Shown here: positions 33,995 to 44,500 of the stretch, piece by piece
Layout of the letters: every line of letters begins with the position of its first letter
How positions within the stretch are numbered: the stretch's first letter is position 1
Source of the DNA: Rossellomorea sp. y25
Lineage (GTDB): Bacteria; Bacillota; Bacilli; Bacillales; Bacillaceae_B
Direction of reading: 5' to 3'
Length of the DNA stretch: 64,000 nt
Assembly (NCBI RefSeq): GCF_038049935.1
Contig: NZ_CP145886.1
Coordinates: 1,558,501-1,622,500 of the forward strand
Made by a program: the position numbers and the translations under genes
Notes under the pieces: generated by a model
Told to the model about the DNA's origin: nothing
What the model saw: only the letters and a program-made list of their open reading frames with translations
Database searches by the model: none

Positions 33995-35482
33995 ATGGAA
34001 AGTGTAACAGATTGGTTGCAGAAGCGATCAATGATCTCTCCTGATCACGTTGCTTTAATCAATGCTCCTACCAATGAAACGATTGATTACCGCACCTTAG
34101 ATGAACGGGCGTCTAAGTGGGCTCAATATATGCATGATACAGGAATATCGAAAGGGGACCGTGTGGTATTCATATCCACTAATCATACAGTCTGCTTCGA
34201 GCTCTTATTTGCCTGTGGAAAAATAGGGGCTGTATTTGTACCTCTTAATTGGCGATTATCCGCTGCTGAGATTGGGTCGATCATAGCCAATTGTACACCC
34301 GGCCTGATTTTATATAAAAAAGACTTTCAATCTCTTGTTTCAGACCTTGAAAACGTAGCAGAACAACACTGTATGGATAAAATCGCAACCTTTGTTTACT
34401 CCCAAAAACAGGGTATACCTCAATCTGCTACTCTGTCAGCCTCGGATCCTTGGGTGATGATTTATACAGGTGGAACGACGGGATGTCCCAAGGGAGTGGT
34501 TCTTTCTCATCGATCGGTAACTGCTAATGCCCTGAACACAGTGGTGAGCTGGAACTTGACAGAGGGAGACTGCACGCTGACGTATTTACCTACCTTTCAC
34601 ACGGGAGGGTTAAATGCTCTGTCAATCCCTCTTTTGATGGTGGGAGGGAAGGTCGTGATTGCTGAAAGGTTTGACCCCGACCAAGTGATACATGTCCTGA
34701 ACGAATACGGATGCAGCATTGTTCTACTTGTCCCGACAATGTATCACTTGCTTATGGAAAATGAGGATTTTAAACATACTCCATTTCCAAAAATGAAGGT
34801 GTTTCTTTCAGGAGGAGCCCCTTGCCCCGGAAAGGTATATGAGTTCTTTAAGGAAAAGAAGATACCGTTTAAAGAAGGATATGGTTTAACCGAAGCGGGA
34901 CCTAATAATTTTTATATTGATCCTTCCCGGATGAAAAAGGGTTCTGTGGGTAAAGCGATGATGTTGAATCGGGTAAAGGTGATTGATGAAGCCGGAAATC
35001 CTGTCGGTCAGGGAGAGGTGGGGGAGCTGCTGTTAGGAGGAGACCATTTATTTAAGGAGTACTGGAAGAATCCTAAGCAGACGAAAGAGGTTCTCAAAGA
35101 CGGGTGGTTACATACAGGTGACCTGGCGAAATATGATGTGGATGAAGATTATTATATTGTTGGTCGAAAAAAAGACATGATCATTTCCGGGGGGGAAAAT
35201 ATTTATCCTCAAGAGATCGAGCATTGGTTATGTGAGCATCCAGCCATACTTGAGTGTGCGGTCATTGGACTCCCTCATGAAAAGTGGGGAGAGGTGGTCA
35301 CGGCCTATATCAGGATTCGAAAAGGCGAGTCCATGACAGCAGAGGATGTGAGAACGTATTGCTTGCAGAAGTTTGGGAAGTTTAAGATTCCTAAGAACTA
35401 TCATTTCATCGAAGAACTTCCTAAAACCGATGTGGGAAAAGTAAACAAAAAGGCACTCACGAAACTTTTTCAAGGGCAATAA
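33995..35482 (+). CDS. AMP-dependent acyl-CoA synthetase
   Basis: 495 residues. P-loop YTGGTTGCPKGVVLSH (Gly replaces the usual Ser in YTSGTTG), GYGLTEAGP, HTGDLAKYD, the hinge region GRKKDMIISGGENIYPQEIE and C-terminal Lys in KTDVGKVNKKAL. The ATG at 33995 is chosen because AGGAGG lies 8 nt before it; the ATG at 33989 is too close. It shares the TGTAACY promoter with the Liv-type operon, so it probably activates the imported or hydrolysed acid to its CoA thioester. Chain length is unknown. Confidence 0.92.
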   Translation: MESVTDWLQKRSMISPDHVALINAPTNETIDYRTLDERASKWAQYMHDTGISKGDRVVFISTNHTVCFELLFACGKIGAVFVPLNWRLSAAEIGSIIANCTPGLILYKKDFQSLVSDLENVAEQHCMDKIATFVYSQKQGIPQSATLSASDPWVMIYTGGTTGCPKGVVLSHRSVTANALNTVVSWNLTEGDCTLTYLPTFHTGGLNALSIPLLMVGGKVVIAERFDPDQVIHVLNEYGCSIVLLVPTMYHLLMENEDFKHTPFPKMKVFLSGGAPCPGKVYEFFKEKKIPFKEGYGLTEAGPNNFYIDPSRMKKGSVGKAMMLNRVKVIDEAGNPVGQGEVGELLLGGDHLFKEYWKNPKQTKEVLKDGWLHTGDLAKYDVDEDYYIVGRKKDMIISGGENIYPQEIEHWLCEHPAILECAVIGLPHEKWGEVVTAYIRIRKGESMTAEDVRTYCLQKFGKFKIPKNYHFIEELPKTDVGKVNKKALTKLFQGQ

Positions 35483-35532
35483 AGGAATCGGAGAGGTACG
35501 CCCCGAAATACATACGTCGAGGTGAAAAAGAC

Positions 35533-36069
35533 ATGAAACGGTTATTGACGGGTACAAGAATTTATCTTTCCGGATTTCAGGAAGAAGATGTTACGGCCAT
35601 AAGGGAATGGAATCAAAATGAAGAAGTTCAGAGATTACTGGATGCTCTCCCCCATAAGCCTAAAACAGACGAAGAGATTAAAAAATGGATGGGGGATCCG
35701 GGAGACACCGCCTTTCGTTTTGCGGTCCGGCTGAAGGATGACGGAAGGATCATCGGATTTGTTGAGTTGGACGGAATTCTCTGGACCCATCGTGTGGGCT
35801 GGATTTCAATATCCATCGGTGACGAGCAGTCATGGGGGAATGGATTCGGCAGGGAAGCCATGCAGTGTCTCTTGGCGTATGCCTTTCATGAGTTGAATTT
35901 ACACCGTCTTCAGTTAACGGTATTTTCGTATAATGAGAGAGCGATCCGTTTATATGAATCACTTGGATTCACAAAAGAAGGAAGTTTCCGTCAGTTCCTG
36001 CAAAGAGACGGGAATCGTTATGACATGATCCTGTATGGGTTATTAGTAGATGAGTGGAAAGAAGGATGA
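35533..36069 (+). CDS. GNAT family N-acetyltransferase (RimJ/RimL-like)
   Basis: 178 residues. The acetyl-CoA binding segment QSWGNGFGREAMQCLLAYAFHELNLHR and the C-terminal NERAIRLYESLGFTKEG motif are typical of RimJ/RimL-type GNATs that acetylate N-termini or small amines. GAGGTG precedes the ATG. It is about 50 bp after the acyl-CoA synthetase with no terminator between, so read-through is likely. Substrate unknown. Confidence 0.9.
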   Translation: MKRLLTGTRIYLSGFQEEDVTAIREWNQNEEVQRLLDALPHKPKTDEEIKKWMGDPGDTAFRFAVRLKDDGRIIGFVELDGILWTHRVGWISISIGDEQSWGNGFGREAMQCLLAYAFHELNLHRLQLTVFSYNERAIRLYESLGFTKEGSFRQFLQRDGNRYDMILYGLLVDEWKEG

Positions 36070-36088
36070 TGGTGTCCTTCTTTTTTTG
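36058..36088 (+). terminator. Terminator overlapping the end of the GNAT gene
   Basis: AAAGAAGGA-TGATGGTG-TCCTTCTTT followed by further T. The stop codon lies inside the loop region. Confidence 0.8.
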
Positions 36089-36146
36089 GTGTGTGGGTGG
36101 GGTGGTGGGATCGAGCGCTCAGTCAACTTCCTTTATTTGTTAAATA

Positions 36147-36289
36147 ACGCAATAACCATACGGAATGACGCAATTAATCAAAAAAAGACGCAATCGCCTT
36201 CCGAAAAGACGCAATTAATCAAAAAAAGACGCAATTAATCAAAAAAAGACGCAATACCCTTCCCAAAAGACGCAATTAACTACCCGATG
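36147..36289 (+). repeat. Tandem array, 20-21 bp unit, ACGCAAT core
   Basis: Seven ACGCAAT cores at 36147, 36168, 36188, 36209, 36229, 36249 and 36270, each followed by AT-rich filler; three consecutive units read ACGCAATTAATCAAAAAAAG. It lies between the GNAT terminator and the FosB-like gene. This array and the promoter region of the next gene fill the 36070-36382 gap. Confidence 0.85.
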
Positions 36290-36382
36290 GATAGGTCGGT
36301 AGGTATAAATTCTCTACAAAGTTCCTCGATTTATCCTGCTGACATAATAAACGGACATATCCAAACGAAAGGAGGACAATAT

Positions 36383-36769
36383 GTGAACATAACCGGCTTT
36401 AATCATCTGACAATCAACGTTAGTAGTTTAGAAGAATCGCTGACTTATTATATGGAAATCCTGCAGGCAGTGCTTGTACATAAAGGGAGAATGGATGCTT
36501 ATCTGGAATGGGGTCCGATTTGGATCTGTCTCCAGGAAAAAGACAGCCTCGGAACGTCCAGGGGATATGGGGTCGATCACATCGCCTTTTCCATCAATGA
36601 AGAAGAGTTTTTTAAGGCTGTTCAACGATTGAAGGAGAAGGAAGTGTGTATTGTAAGGGGACCTTTAAGAAGAGGGAAAGGGTGGAGTGTCAATTTCCTT
36701 GCCACGGACAATATCCAATTCGAGCTCCACACCTCAAATCTTCAGGAGAGAATGGAGGACTGGTACTAA
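36383..36769 (+). CDS. FosB-like VOC (glyoxalase-fold) protein, possible fosfomycin thiol transferase
   Basis: 128 residues. Metal ligands expected for FosA/FosB/FosX proteins are placed at His8 (FNHLTINV), His66 (VDHIAFS) and Glu114 (QFELHTS), the same spacing as FosB of Bacillus and Staphylococcus. The GTG at 36383 follows AAAGGAGGA. FosB adds bacillithiol to fosfomycin; resistance cannot be claimed from sequence, since other VOC proteins share these ligands. Its stop overlaps that of a converging MFS gene by 4 bp. Confidence 0.75.
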   Translation: MNITGFNHLTINVSSLEESLTYYMEILQAVLVHKGRMDAYLEWGPIWICLQEKDSLGTSRGYGVDHIAFSINEEEFFKAVQRLKEKEVCIVRGPLRRGKGWSVNFLATDNIQFELHTSNLQERMEDWY

Positions 36770-37926
36770 TCCCCCGTCCCCCGTCTCCTCCGCTCAACAT
36801 ACAACAACACTCCCATCCAGGCATGAAACAAAAAGCATCCCAGTAACAGAAACAACGATTGAACGTAAGTAAGCTGCATGATCACTAAAGGAGCTAAGCT
36901 GGTTCCTCCTAATAAAATAAAGGAGTAAAGACTAAGAGCCTGGCTTCGGTCATCACCACTCATATCTCCAATTAGGGTAATCACCGTTGGAATCAACAAT
37001 GAAATGCCGGAAACAAAGAGGACAGAAGATACAACGATGATAAACGGTTCGCTCATATACACATAAATGAAAGCGATGGATAAACTCGTAATGGAAATGG
37101 CTACACCCATAAAAAGAGTTTTATAGACCCCAATGGCTTCAAGAAGGCGACCGGTAAAGAGCGATAAGCCGACACCGATCATTCCGACTGCCCTGATGAG
37201 GAAGAGTACATCGGGACTTCCAAACAAGTATCTGGTCAAGCTGTCATAATAAGCAACAAAAGAGGCAAGAAGGGTGAACACGATACCGTAGCAGTAAAGG
37301 AGTTCCTTTCTCAAAAGGAGCTTATAAATCGTGACGATTTGGTGTGTGACGGAAACGGATCGAGTGGACGTTGTAGGTAGCGTTTGTTTTCCTATGAAAA
37401 ATAAGGAGGCGTACACCACTGCGAAAAAGAAGAACACAGTCGTCCAGTTGCTGTAGCGGGTGATTCCTTCACTTAGCAATTGCCCGAGGATGCCTGCGAA
37501 AAGAAATCCGGAATTGATAAATGCTAGAAGCAGGGTTCGTTTTTTTTTAGAAAACAAATCATACGTATAAGCAAAGGCGACGGGGGCAAAACTCCCCAAA
37601 CAAAACCCTTGAAATCCCCGTATGAAAAATAAACTCCAGAAGTCACCTGCAATCCCCACCAAGCCTGTTGAAATTGCAGAGGCAAGCATTCCCCAAACGA
37701 GAATCTCTTTCTTTCCAAAACGATCTGCGCCATTCGCAAAGGTAAGAAGTCCACAGGCGTAAAAAAAGATAAATGAGCTTCCTGCAATAACGACTTCACT
37801 TTGTGCGATGGACAGGGAGGAAGCGATATTCCTGTAGATTGGAATGAACGTGTAAATATTACAGGCTACCATAATCGCCATCACAACAAGAACAGAGGCG
37901 ATTCTGTTAAAATATTGATTCATCAT
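36766..37926 (-). CDS. MFS transporter
   Basis: 386 residues, 12 predicted TM helices. The motif-A-like loop FANGADRFGKKEILVWGML lies between helices 2 and 3 and a second one near TGRLLEAIGVYKT. Resembles drug/sugar-type exporters of the YnfM/AraJ kind. GGTGATGGG precedes a double ATG. It converges on the FosB-like gene with a 4-bp overlap, so the pair may be an accessory detoxification patch. Substrate unknown. Confidence 0.85.
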   Translation of the reverse strand: MMNQYFNRIASVLVVMAIMVACNIYTFIPIYRNIASSLSIAQSEVVIAGSSFIFFYACGLLTFANGADRFGKKEILVWGMLASAISTGLVGIAGDFWSLFFIRGFQGFCLGSFAPVAFAYTYDLFSKKKRTLLLAFINSGFLFAGILGQLLSEGITRYSNWTTVFFFFAVVYASLFFIGKQTLPTTSTRSVSVTHQIVTIYKLLLRKELLYCYGIVFTLLASFVAYYDSLTRYLFGSPDVLFLIRAVGMIGVGLSLFTGRLLEAIGVYKTLFMGVAISITSLSIAFIYVYMSEPFIIVVSSVLFVSGISLLIPTVITLIGDMSGDDRSQALSLYSFILLGGTSLAPLVIMQLTYVQSLFLLLGCFLFHAWMGVLLYVERRRRGTGD

Positions 37927-38087
37927 CCCATCACCTACCTCTTTTTACTGTATGCGGATGTTCCAAATTTTTTCAATAAAGATTGAGACGGGAAAGATTT
38001 GTTCCTGTGTACTATAATGAACCTATACAAAAATTCAACCTGCCTCATGGTTACAATAGATATTAGAATAAGAAAGGGAGTGAGAGG

Positions 38088-41000
38088 ATGGCTGCACGTT
38101 TTATTCTCGGGCGCTCTGGTACGGGGAAAACACATCGCATATTAAATGAGATGAAGCAGAGCTTATTGGAAGAGCCGAATGGGGATCCCATCATCTATAT
38201 CGTACCTGATCAGATGTCATTTATATCGGAATACGATCTTGTCAATACACCCGGTTTAAATGGGATGATTCGTGGACAAGTGTTCAGTTTCACCAGGCTC
38301 GCGTGGAAGATTCTGCAGGAAACGGGCGGAATGAGCCGCTATCACCTATCCGATGTTGGCTTAAATATGATGATTCGAAAGATTATAGATGAAAACAAAG
38401 ATCGACTCCTTATTTTCTCGAAGGCCGCGGATAAGCCGGGTTTCATTCATCATGTAGAAACTATGTTGACGGAATTTAAGCGCTATTGTATTTCGCCACA
38501 GGATCTCCGGCATCTTGATGGGGAAGATGAGCGGGAGTCAAAGGTGCTGAAGGATAAGCTTCATGATCTTGAACTGATTTATGAAACTTTTGAAGAGAAG
38601 CTCCTGGGCAAATACATTGATTCAGAAGATTACTTTCAATTGTTGGCTGATAATGTGAAAAACTCTGAACTTCTCAGTAAGGCAGAGATCTACATAGACG
38701 GCTTTCATAGTTTTACACCGCAGGAATATCTCATTATCGATCAGCTCATCCAGCACAGCAAGAAGGTGACGGTTGCCCTCACCACCGATCCGGAACAGCA
38801 ATTGGGTGCTATGAACCAATTAAGCTTGTATCGGATGACGAACGAAACCTACCACACTCTTAAGGATATTTGCTATGGAGCAGGGAAATCCGTAGAGGAA
38901 GATGTGTTAGTGAAGCCGATTCGTTATCATAACGACACGATGCTGCATCTGGAACGTCATTTTGAGGACCGGCCAACTGTTCCATGCGAAGAAGCAAAAG
39001 GATCCATTGAGTTTCTGGAAGCCTCTAATCGCCGGGCAGAGGTCGAAGGGATAGCAAGGGAAATAAGGAAGCTTGCCCGGGAAAAGGGATATCGCTACAA
39101 GGATATCGCGGTGCTGGTTCGAAACAGTCAGGATTACCGTGATAAGGTCGAAACCATTTTTCAAGACTATAGTATTCCATTTTTCCTTGACCAGAAGCGG
39201 ACGATGTTGAATCACCCTTTAATTGAGTTGATTCGTTCGACTATGGAAATCATGAACACGAATTGGAGATACGAGCCTGTCTTCCGGGCGGTGAAAACAG
39301 ACCTCTTGTTTCCTTATCAGAAAAATCCAACCGATCTGCGTGAAAAGATGGACCGATTGGAGAACTATGTGCTGGCATATGGGATCAAAGGGGACCGCTG
39401 GACGAAGAAAGATCGCTGGAAATACCGTCGCTTCCGTGGTCTTGAGCATGTAGATGCACCACAAACCGACCGTGAAAAGGAACTTGAGCATGAAATTAAT
39501 GAGCTTCGTTTATTTATTTCTGCGCCGATCATACGTCTCGGAAAACGATTGAAAAAGCAATCCACGGGACGGGAATTCTGTGAAACTCTCTATCTGTATC
39601 TGGAAGAGTTGGATATTCCGGCTAAGCTTGAACGTATGCGTATTGAAGCAGAAGAAAAAGGCGACTTGATTGCGGCAAGGGAGCACGATCAAGCGTGGTC
39701 AGCCGTGATGGACCTGCTTGATCAATATGTAGAAATGCTCGGCGATGAGGAAACAACGATGAAGAAATTCTCTTCCATTTTGGATGCAGGAATCGAAACG
39801 ATGCAGTTCTCGTTAGTTCCCCCTGCCATCGATCAGGTCATTATTGCAGATCTTGAGAAATCAAGACTCGGAGACATTAAAGCAGCCTTCATCATCGGAG
39901 TGAATGATGGTGTGCTGCCGGCGAAAATGAATGAAGACGGAGTCCTGTCTGATGAAGACCGTGAATCGTTGATCAATAGGGGCTTCAAGATAGCTCCCAG
40001 TAACAGGACAAAGCTGCTGGACGAGGAGTTTGTGGCATATAAAGCCTTTACGACTCCGAGTGAACGATTATTCGTCAGCTATCCGATTGCCAATGAAGAA
40101 GGAAAAGCGTTATTAGCATCCTCGTTCATCAAAAGGCTGAATGAAATGTTTCCGGATGCAAATACGAAGCTTCTGTTTAATGAACCATCGGAGCTTTCTG
40201 AGGAAGAGCAGCTTCATTATGTGTGTCATCCCAATGTGACGATTTCTCATTTAACATCGCAATTACAGATGAAGAAACGGGAATATCCGATCTATGATTT
40301 CTGGTGGGATGTGTATAATTTCTATGCAACGTCAAACGATTGGAAATGGCACTCACAGCATATTTTATCCAGTCTCTTCTACCAGAATCGGGCGAATCAG
40401 CTTTCAGAGGATACGAGCAGGGATCTGTATGGTGACCATATTTTAGCGAGTGTATCCCGAATGGAGCTTTTCCATAGCTGTCCGTTTTCCCATTTCGCCA
40501 GTCACGGATTGAAGCTTAGAGAACGGGATTTCTTTAAACTGGAGGCTCCTGATATCGGGGAGATGTTCCACTCCGCTCTTAAATGGATATCAGAAGAAGT
40601 CGAACGTCATGGTCTGACCTGGGCATCTTTATCAAAAGCACAGTGTCTCAAGCTAGCTAAAGAAGCGGTCTTGATGCTGGCACCGAAGCTTCAGCACCAG
40701 ATTCTATTAAGCTCAAACCGCCATTATTATATCGCTCAGAAGCTTGAGCAAATCATAAGCCGTGCGAGCCTCATTCTTAGTGAGCATGCGAAGGCGAGTG
40801 GATTTGTTCCTGTCGGGGTGGAGCTTGGATTTGGTCCCCATGCGACCCTCCCTCCGTTCCAGTTCCAACTGAGGAATGGAACGAAAATGGAGCTTCAGGG
40901 AAGAATCGACCGGGTAGACAAAGCAGAGGATACAAGTGGAGTTTACCTTAGAATTGTTGATTACAAATCGAGTGCGAGAGATTTGGATATGACGGAAGTG

Positions 41001-41573
41001 TACTATGGATTAGCGCTTCAGATGCTGACGTATTTAGACATTGTGTTAACGAACTCTAAACAATTTGTAGGGAAGGAAGCAAAGCCTGCAGGTGTGCTCT
41101 ATTTCCACGTTCATAACCCTATGATCAATAGTAAGAAAATCTTGACGATGGATCAGATTGAAAAGGAAATCTTTAAGAGTTTTAAGATGAAGGGACTCGT
41201 TCTGGGAGACTCTGACATCGTTCGGTTAATGGATCAAACGCTAGATACGGGGAACTCAGATATCATCTCTGCCGGGATCAAGAAGGATGGATCATTATCC
41301 TCCCGTTCGAAGGCTGCTTCACAGGAAGACTTTCACTATATGCGCAAGCATCTGAGAAAGCTCTACGAAGCGTCGGGGAACCGGATCATTTCAGGCGAGA
41401 CCAATATTACACCTTACAAGCTTAAGGATCGGACACCTTGTCAATTCTGTTCGTTCCGTTCCGTTTGTCAATTCGATCAGTCCCTGGAGGAAAATGAGTA
41501 CAGAGTGCTGCCAACGGCAAAACCAGAAGATCTATTAAAGAAAGTAAGAGAGGAGGTAGAGTCCAATGAGTAA
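38088..41573 (+). CDS. addB: ATP-dependent helicase/nuclease subunit B (AddB)
   Basis: 1161 residues, close to the B. subtilis protein (1166). N-terminal helicase-like Walker A GRSGTGKTH, and a C-terminal RecB-type nuclease (RIDRVDKAEDTSGVYLRIVDYKSSA) bracketed by the four-cysteine iron-sulfur site: HSCPFSHF about residue 800 and TPCQFCSFRSVCQFD near 1125. Partner of AddA in double-strand break resection and Chi recognition. GGGAG lies 7 nt before the ATG. Overlaps addA by 8 bp. Confidence 0.97.
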   Translation: MAARFILGRSGTGKTHRILNEMKQSLLEEPNGDPIIYIVPDQMSFISEYDLVNTPGLNGMIRGQVFSFTRLAWKILQETGGMSRYHLSDVGLNMMIRKIIDENKDRLLIFSKAADKPGFIHHVETMLTEFKRYCISPQDLRHLDGEDERESKVLKDKLHDLELIYETFEEKLLGKYIDSEDYFQLLADNVKNSELLSKAEIYIDGFHSFTPQEYLIIDQLIQHSKKVTVALTTDPEQQLGAMNQLSLYRMTNETYHTLKDICYGAGKSVEEDVLVKPIRYHNDTMLHLERHFEDRPTVPCEEAKGSIEFLEASNRRAEVEGIAREIRKLAREKGYRYKDIAVLVRNSQDYRDKVETIFQDYSIPFFLDQKRTMLNHPLIELIRSTMEIMNTNWRYEPVFRAVKTDLLFPYQKNPTDLREKMDRLENYVLAYGIKGDRWTKKDRWKYRRFRGLEHVDAPQTDREKELEHEINELRLFISAPIIRLGKRLKKQSTGREFCETLYLYLEELDIPAKLERMRIEAEEKGDLIAAREHDQAWSAVMDLLDQYVEMLGDEETTMKKFSSILDAGIETMQFSLVPPAIDQVIIADLEKSRLGDIKAAFIIGVNDGVLPAKMNEDGVLSDEDRESLINRGFKIAPSNRTKLLDEEFVAYKAFTTPSERLFVSYPIANEEGKALLASSFIKRLNEMFPDANTKLLFNEPSELSEEEQLHYVCHPNVTISHLTSQLQMKKREYPIYDFWWDVYNFYATSNDWKWHSQHILSSLFYQNRANQLSEDTSRDLYGDHILASVSRMELFHSCPFSHFASHGLKLRERDFFKLEAPDIGEMFHSALKWISEEVERHGLTWASLSKAQCLKLAKEAVLMLAPKLQHQILLSSNRHYYIAQKLEQIISRASLILSEHAKASGFVPVGVELGFGPHATLPPFQFQLRNGTKMELQGRIDRVDKAEDTSGVYLRIVDYKSSARDLDMTEVYYGLALQMLTYLDIVLTNSKQFVGKEAKPAGVLYFHVHNPMINSKKILTMDQIEKEIFKSFKMKGLVLGDSDIVRLMDQTLDTGNSDIISAGIKKDGSLSSRSKAASQEDFHYMRKHLRKLYEASGNRIISGETNITPYKLKDRTPCQFCSFRSVCQFDQSLEENEYRVLPTAKPEDLLKKVREEVESNE

Positions 41574-44500
41574 TGGTACGATTCCAGCGAAGCCTGATCA
41601 TGTTACATGGACAGACGATCAGTGGAAAGCAATTTGGGCGAAAGGCCAGGACATTCTCGTAGCAGCTGCTGCAGGATCAGGGAAAACCGCGGTTCTTGTA
41701 GAGAGGATCATTCAGAAAATCCTTTCTGAAGAAGACAGAATGGATGTGGATGAACTATTGGTTGTAACCTTTACCAATGCATCGGCCGCTGAGATGAGAC
41801 ATCGGATCGGGCAGGCATTGGAAAAAGCGATTGATCACGATCCCCATTCCCATCATTTAAGAAAGCAGCTGAGCTTACTGAACCGGGCTTCCATTTCGAC
41901 TCTTCACTCTTTTTGCCTTGAAGTGATTCGTAAATATTATTATCTTATCGATATAGACCCGGGTTTTCGGATTGCCGATGAAACAGAAGGCGATCTGCTC
42001 CGGGATGAAGTGCTTGATGAGCTGTTTGAGGAGGAATACGGCAAAGAACATAATCATGATTTCTTTACACTGGTAGATACATTTACCAATGATAGAAGTG
42101 ACGGGGCCCTACAGGATATGATCCGTAAGCTGTATGACTTTTCACGCTCACATCCGAACCCGGACGAATGGCTGAGAGGGCTGGAAGAGATGTATGACAT
42201 CCAAGAAGGTGTAGAAATCGATCAGCTTTCCTTCATTCAGCCGCTTCTGACAGATATTCGCTTACAGCTTCATGGGGCGAAAAACTTGTTTCAGCGTGCA
42301 ATGGATCTGACACGGGTTCCTGGAGGGCCGGGCCCGAGAGCGGAAAACTTTCTAAGCGATATAGAGATTGTCGAGAGCCTCGAGGAAAGCTTGCACATTT
42401 CTTGGAATACTATATATGAAACCATTCAAACCTTACCCTTCACCAAGCTAAAAGCTTGCCGGGGGGACGATTATAACAAGGATATCGTTGATGAAGCGAA
42501 AAAACTTCGCGATCAAGGAAAGAAGACGTTGGAGAAGCTCCAGGAGGATTTCTTTTCGAGAAGGCCGGAGTCATTCATCGAAGACATGAAAAAGATGAAG
42601 GAAGTGATTCACACATTGGCAGAAGTGGTCGTGGAATTCGGCAAACGTTTCCGGCAAGTGAAAGAAGAGAAGGGACTTGTTGACTTTGCCGATTTAGAGC
42701 ATTTTTGTCTCGATATTTTACGTGACCCTGCATCAGATGCTTTACTTCCTTCAGAGGCTGCAAAGCAATATAAAAAGAAATTCAAAGAAGTACTCGTCGA
42801 TGAATATCAGGATACGAATATGGTACAGGAATCAATTCTTCTTCTAATCACTGAAGAACGGGAAGAAGTAGGGAACCGTTTCATGGTAGGAGATGTAAAG
42901 CAGTCCATTTATCGCTTCCGATTGGCTGAACCGAATTTGTTTTTAGGAAAGTATACCCGCTTTCTTCCAGTAAGCGGGGAAGCGGGATTAAAGATCGATC
43001 TATCTCAAAACTTCAGAAGCAGGAAGGAAGTATTAGAGGGAACAAATTTTTTATTTAAGCAAATAATGGGATCCTCGGTTGGTGAGATGGAATACAACCG
43101 GGAAGCAGAGCTTGTGAAAGGTGCTCCTTATCCTGAAGAGAAAGAGTATCCGATCGAAGTAGCGATCATTGATCAGGAATCAGAGGAAGCTTCATCGGCT
43201 GGTAATGAAGTGGAACTCTCCATTTTTGACGAGGGTGATATTGAGAAATCCGTACTTGAAGCCCGCTATATGGCAAATAAAGTGAAGAGCATGATTGAAG
43301 GGCGTACACCGATCTATGATGCCAAAACGAAAACCGAGCGTCCGATTCAGTACAAGGATATTGTGATTTTGCTTCGTTCCATGCCTTGGGCGGCAGAAAT
43401 CATGGAAGAATTCAAACGGCAGGGAATTCCGATTTATGCAAATCTGTCTACTGGCTATTTTGAAGCAACCGAGATCGCGATTATGCTTTCACTCCTGAAA
43501 GTGATTGACAATCCTTATCAGGATATCCCCCTGGCATCGGTTCTTCGTTCCCCGATTGTTGGACTGGATGAGCAGGGGCTTGCAAGCATTCGAATCCATT
43601 CTAGAGCGGGAACGTATTACGAAGCCTTGAAGAAATTTGCAAGTGAAAAACCAAGTAACTCTCGTGAAGAAGAAACATTTGAAAAGGTCAAAGTGTTTCT
43701 GTATCATCTGCAAAACTGGCGGACAAAGGCTAGACAAGGTTCGGTTACGGAGCTGATCTGGCAATTGTACCGGGACACCCGATTCTATGATTATGTCGGA
43801 GGAATGGCCGGCGGGAAACAGCGTCAGGCAAATCTTCGGGCACTATACGACCGTGCCCGCCAATACGAATCAACGTCCTTCAGAGGGTTATTCCGCTTCC
43901 TGCGATTCATTGATCGGATGAGGGAAAGAGGAGATGACCTCGGGGTTGCGAGAGCTCTCAGTGAACAGGAAGATGTGGTCCGCTTAATGACCATTCACTC
44001 CAGTAAAGGGCTTGAGTTCCCGGTTGTCTTTGTCGCTGGCACGTCGAAGCAATTCAATCTTATGGACTTGAACGCTTCCTATTTATTAGATAAAGATCTA
44101 GGTTTGGCTACAAAGTATACAGACCCGGGGAAGCGAATCAGTTATCCATCCCTTCCCCAGCTGGCATTTAAGCGGAAGAAGCGCATGGAGGCCATCTCAG
44201 AGGAAATGCGGGTGCTCTATGTTGCGTTAACCCGTGCAAAAGAGAAACTATTCTTAGTGGGAACCGTGAAAAGCTTAGAGAAATCACTTAAGAAATGGAG
44301 GGGGGCTTTAGGACAGACAGAATGGTTGTTATCTGACTTTGACCGGGCCGGGGCCAGCTCTTATCTTGATTGGATAGGTCCGTCCCTCATGCGGCACCCC
44401 CATTGTGGAGACCTTGGAGGAGAGGCGGTTTTAGAAGGAAGTGGGATCAATGAAGAAATTCTAAAGCATCCTTCTTGTTGGAATATCACGACGATTCATA

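Noticed and set aside
36050..36238. 62-codon frame running through the ACGCAAT array
   Set aside because: No RBS, starts inside the GNAT gene and its terminator; the 20/21-bp alternation breaks any constant reading frame.
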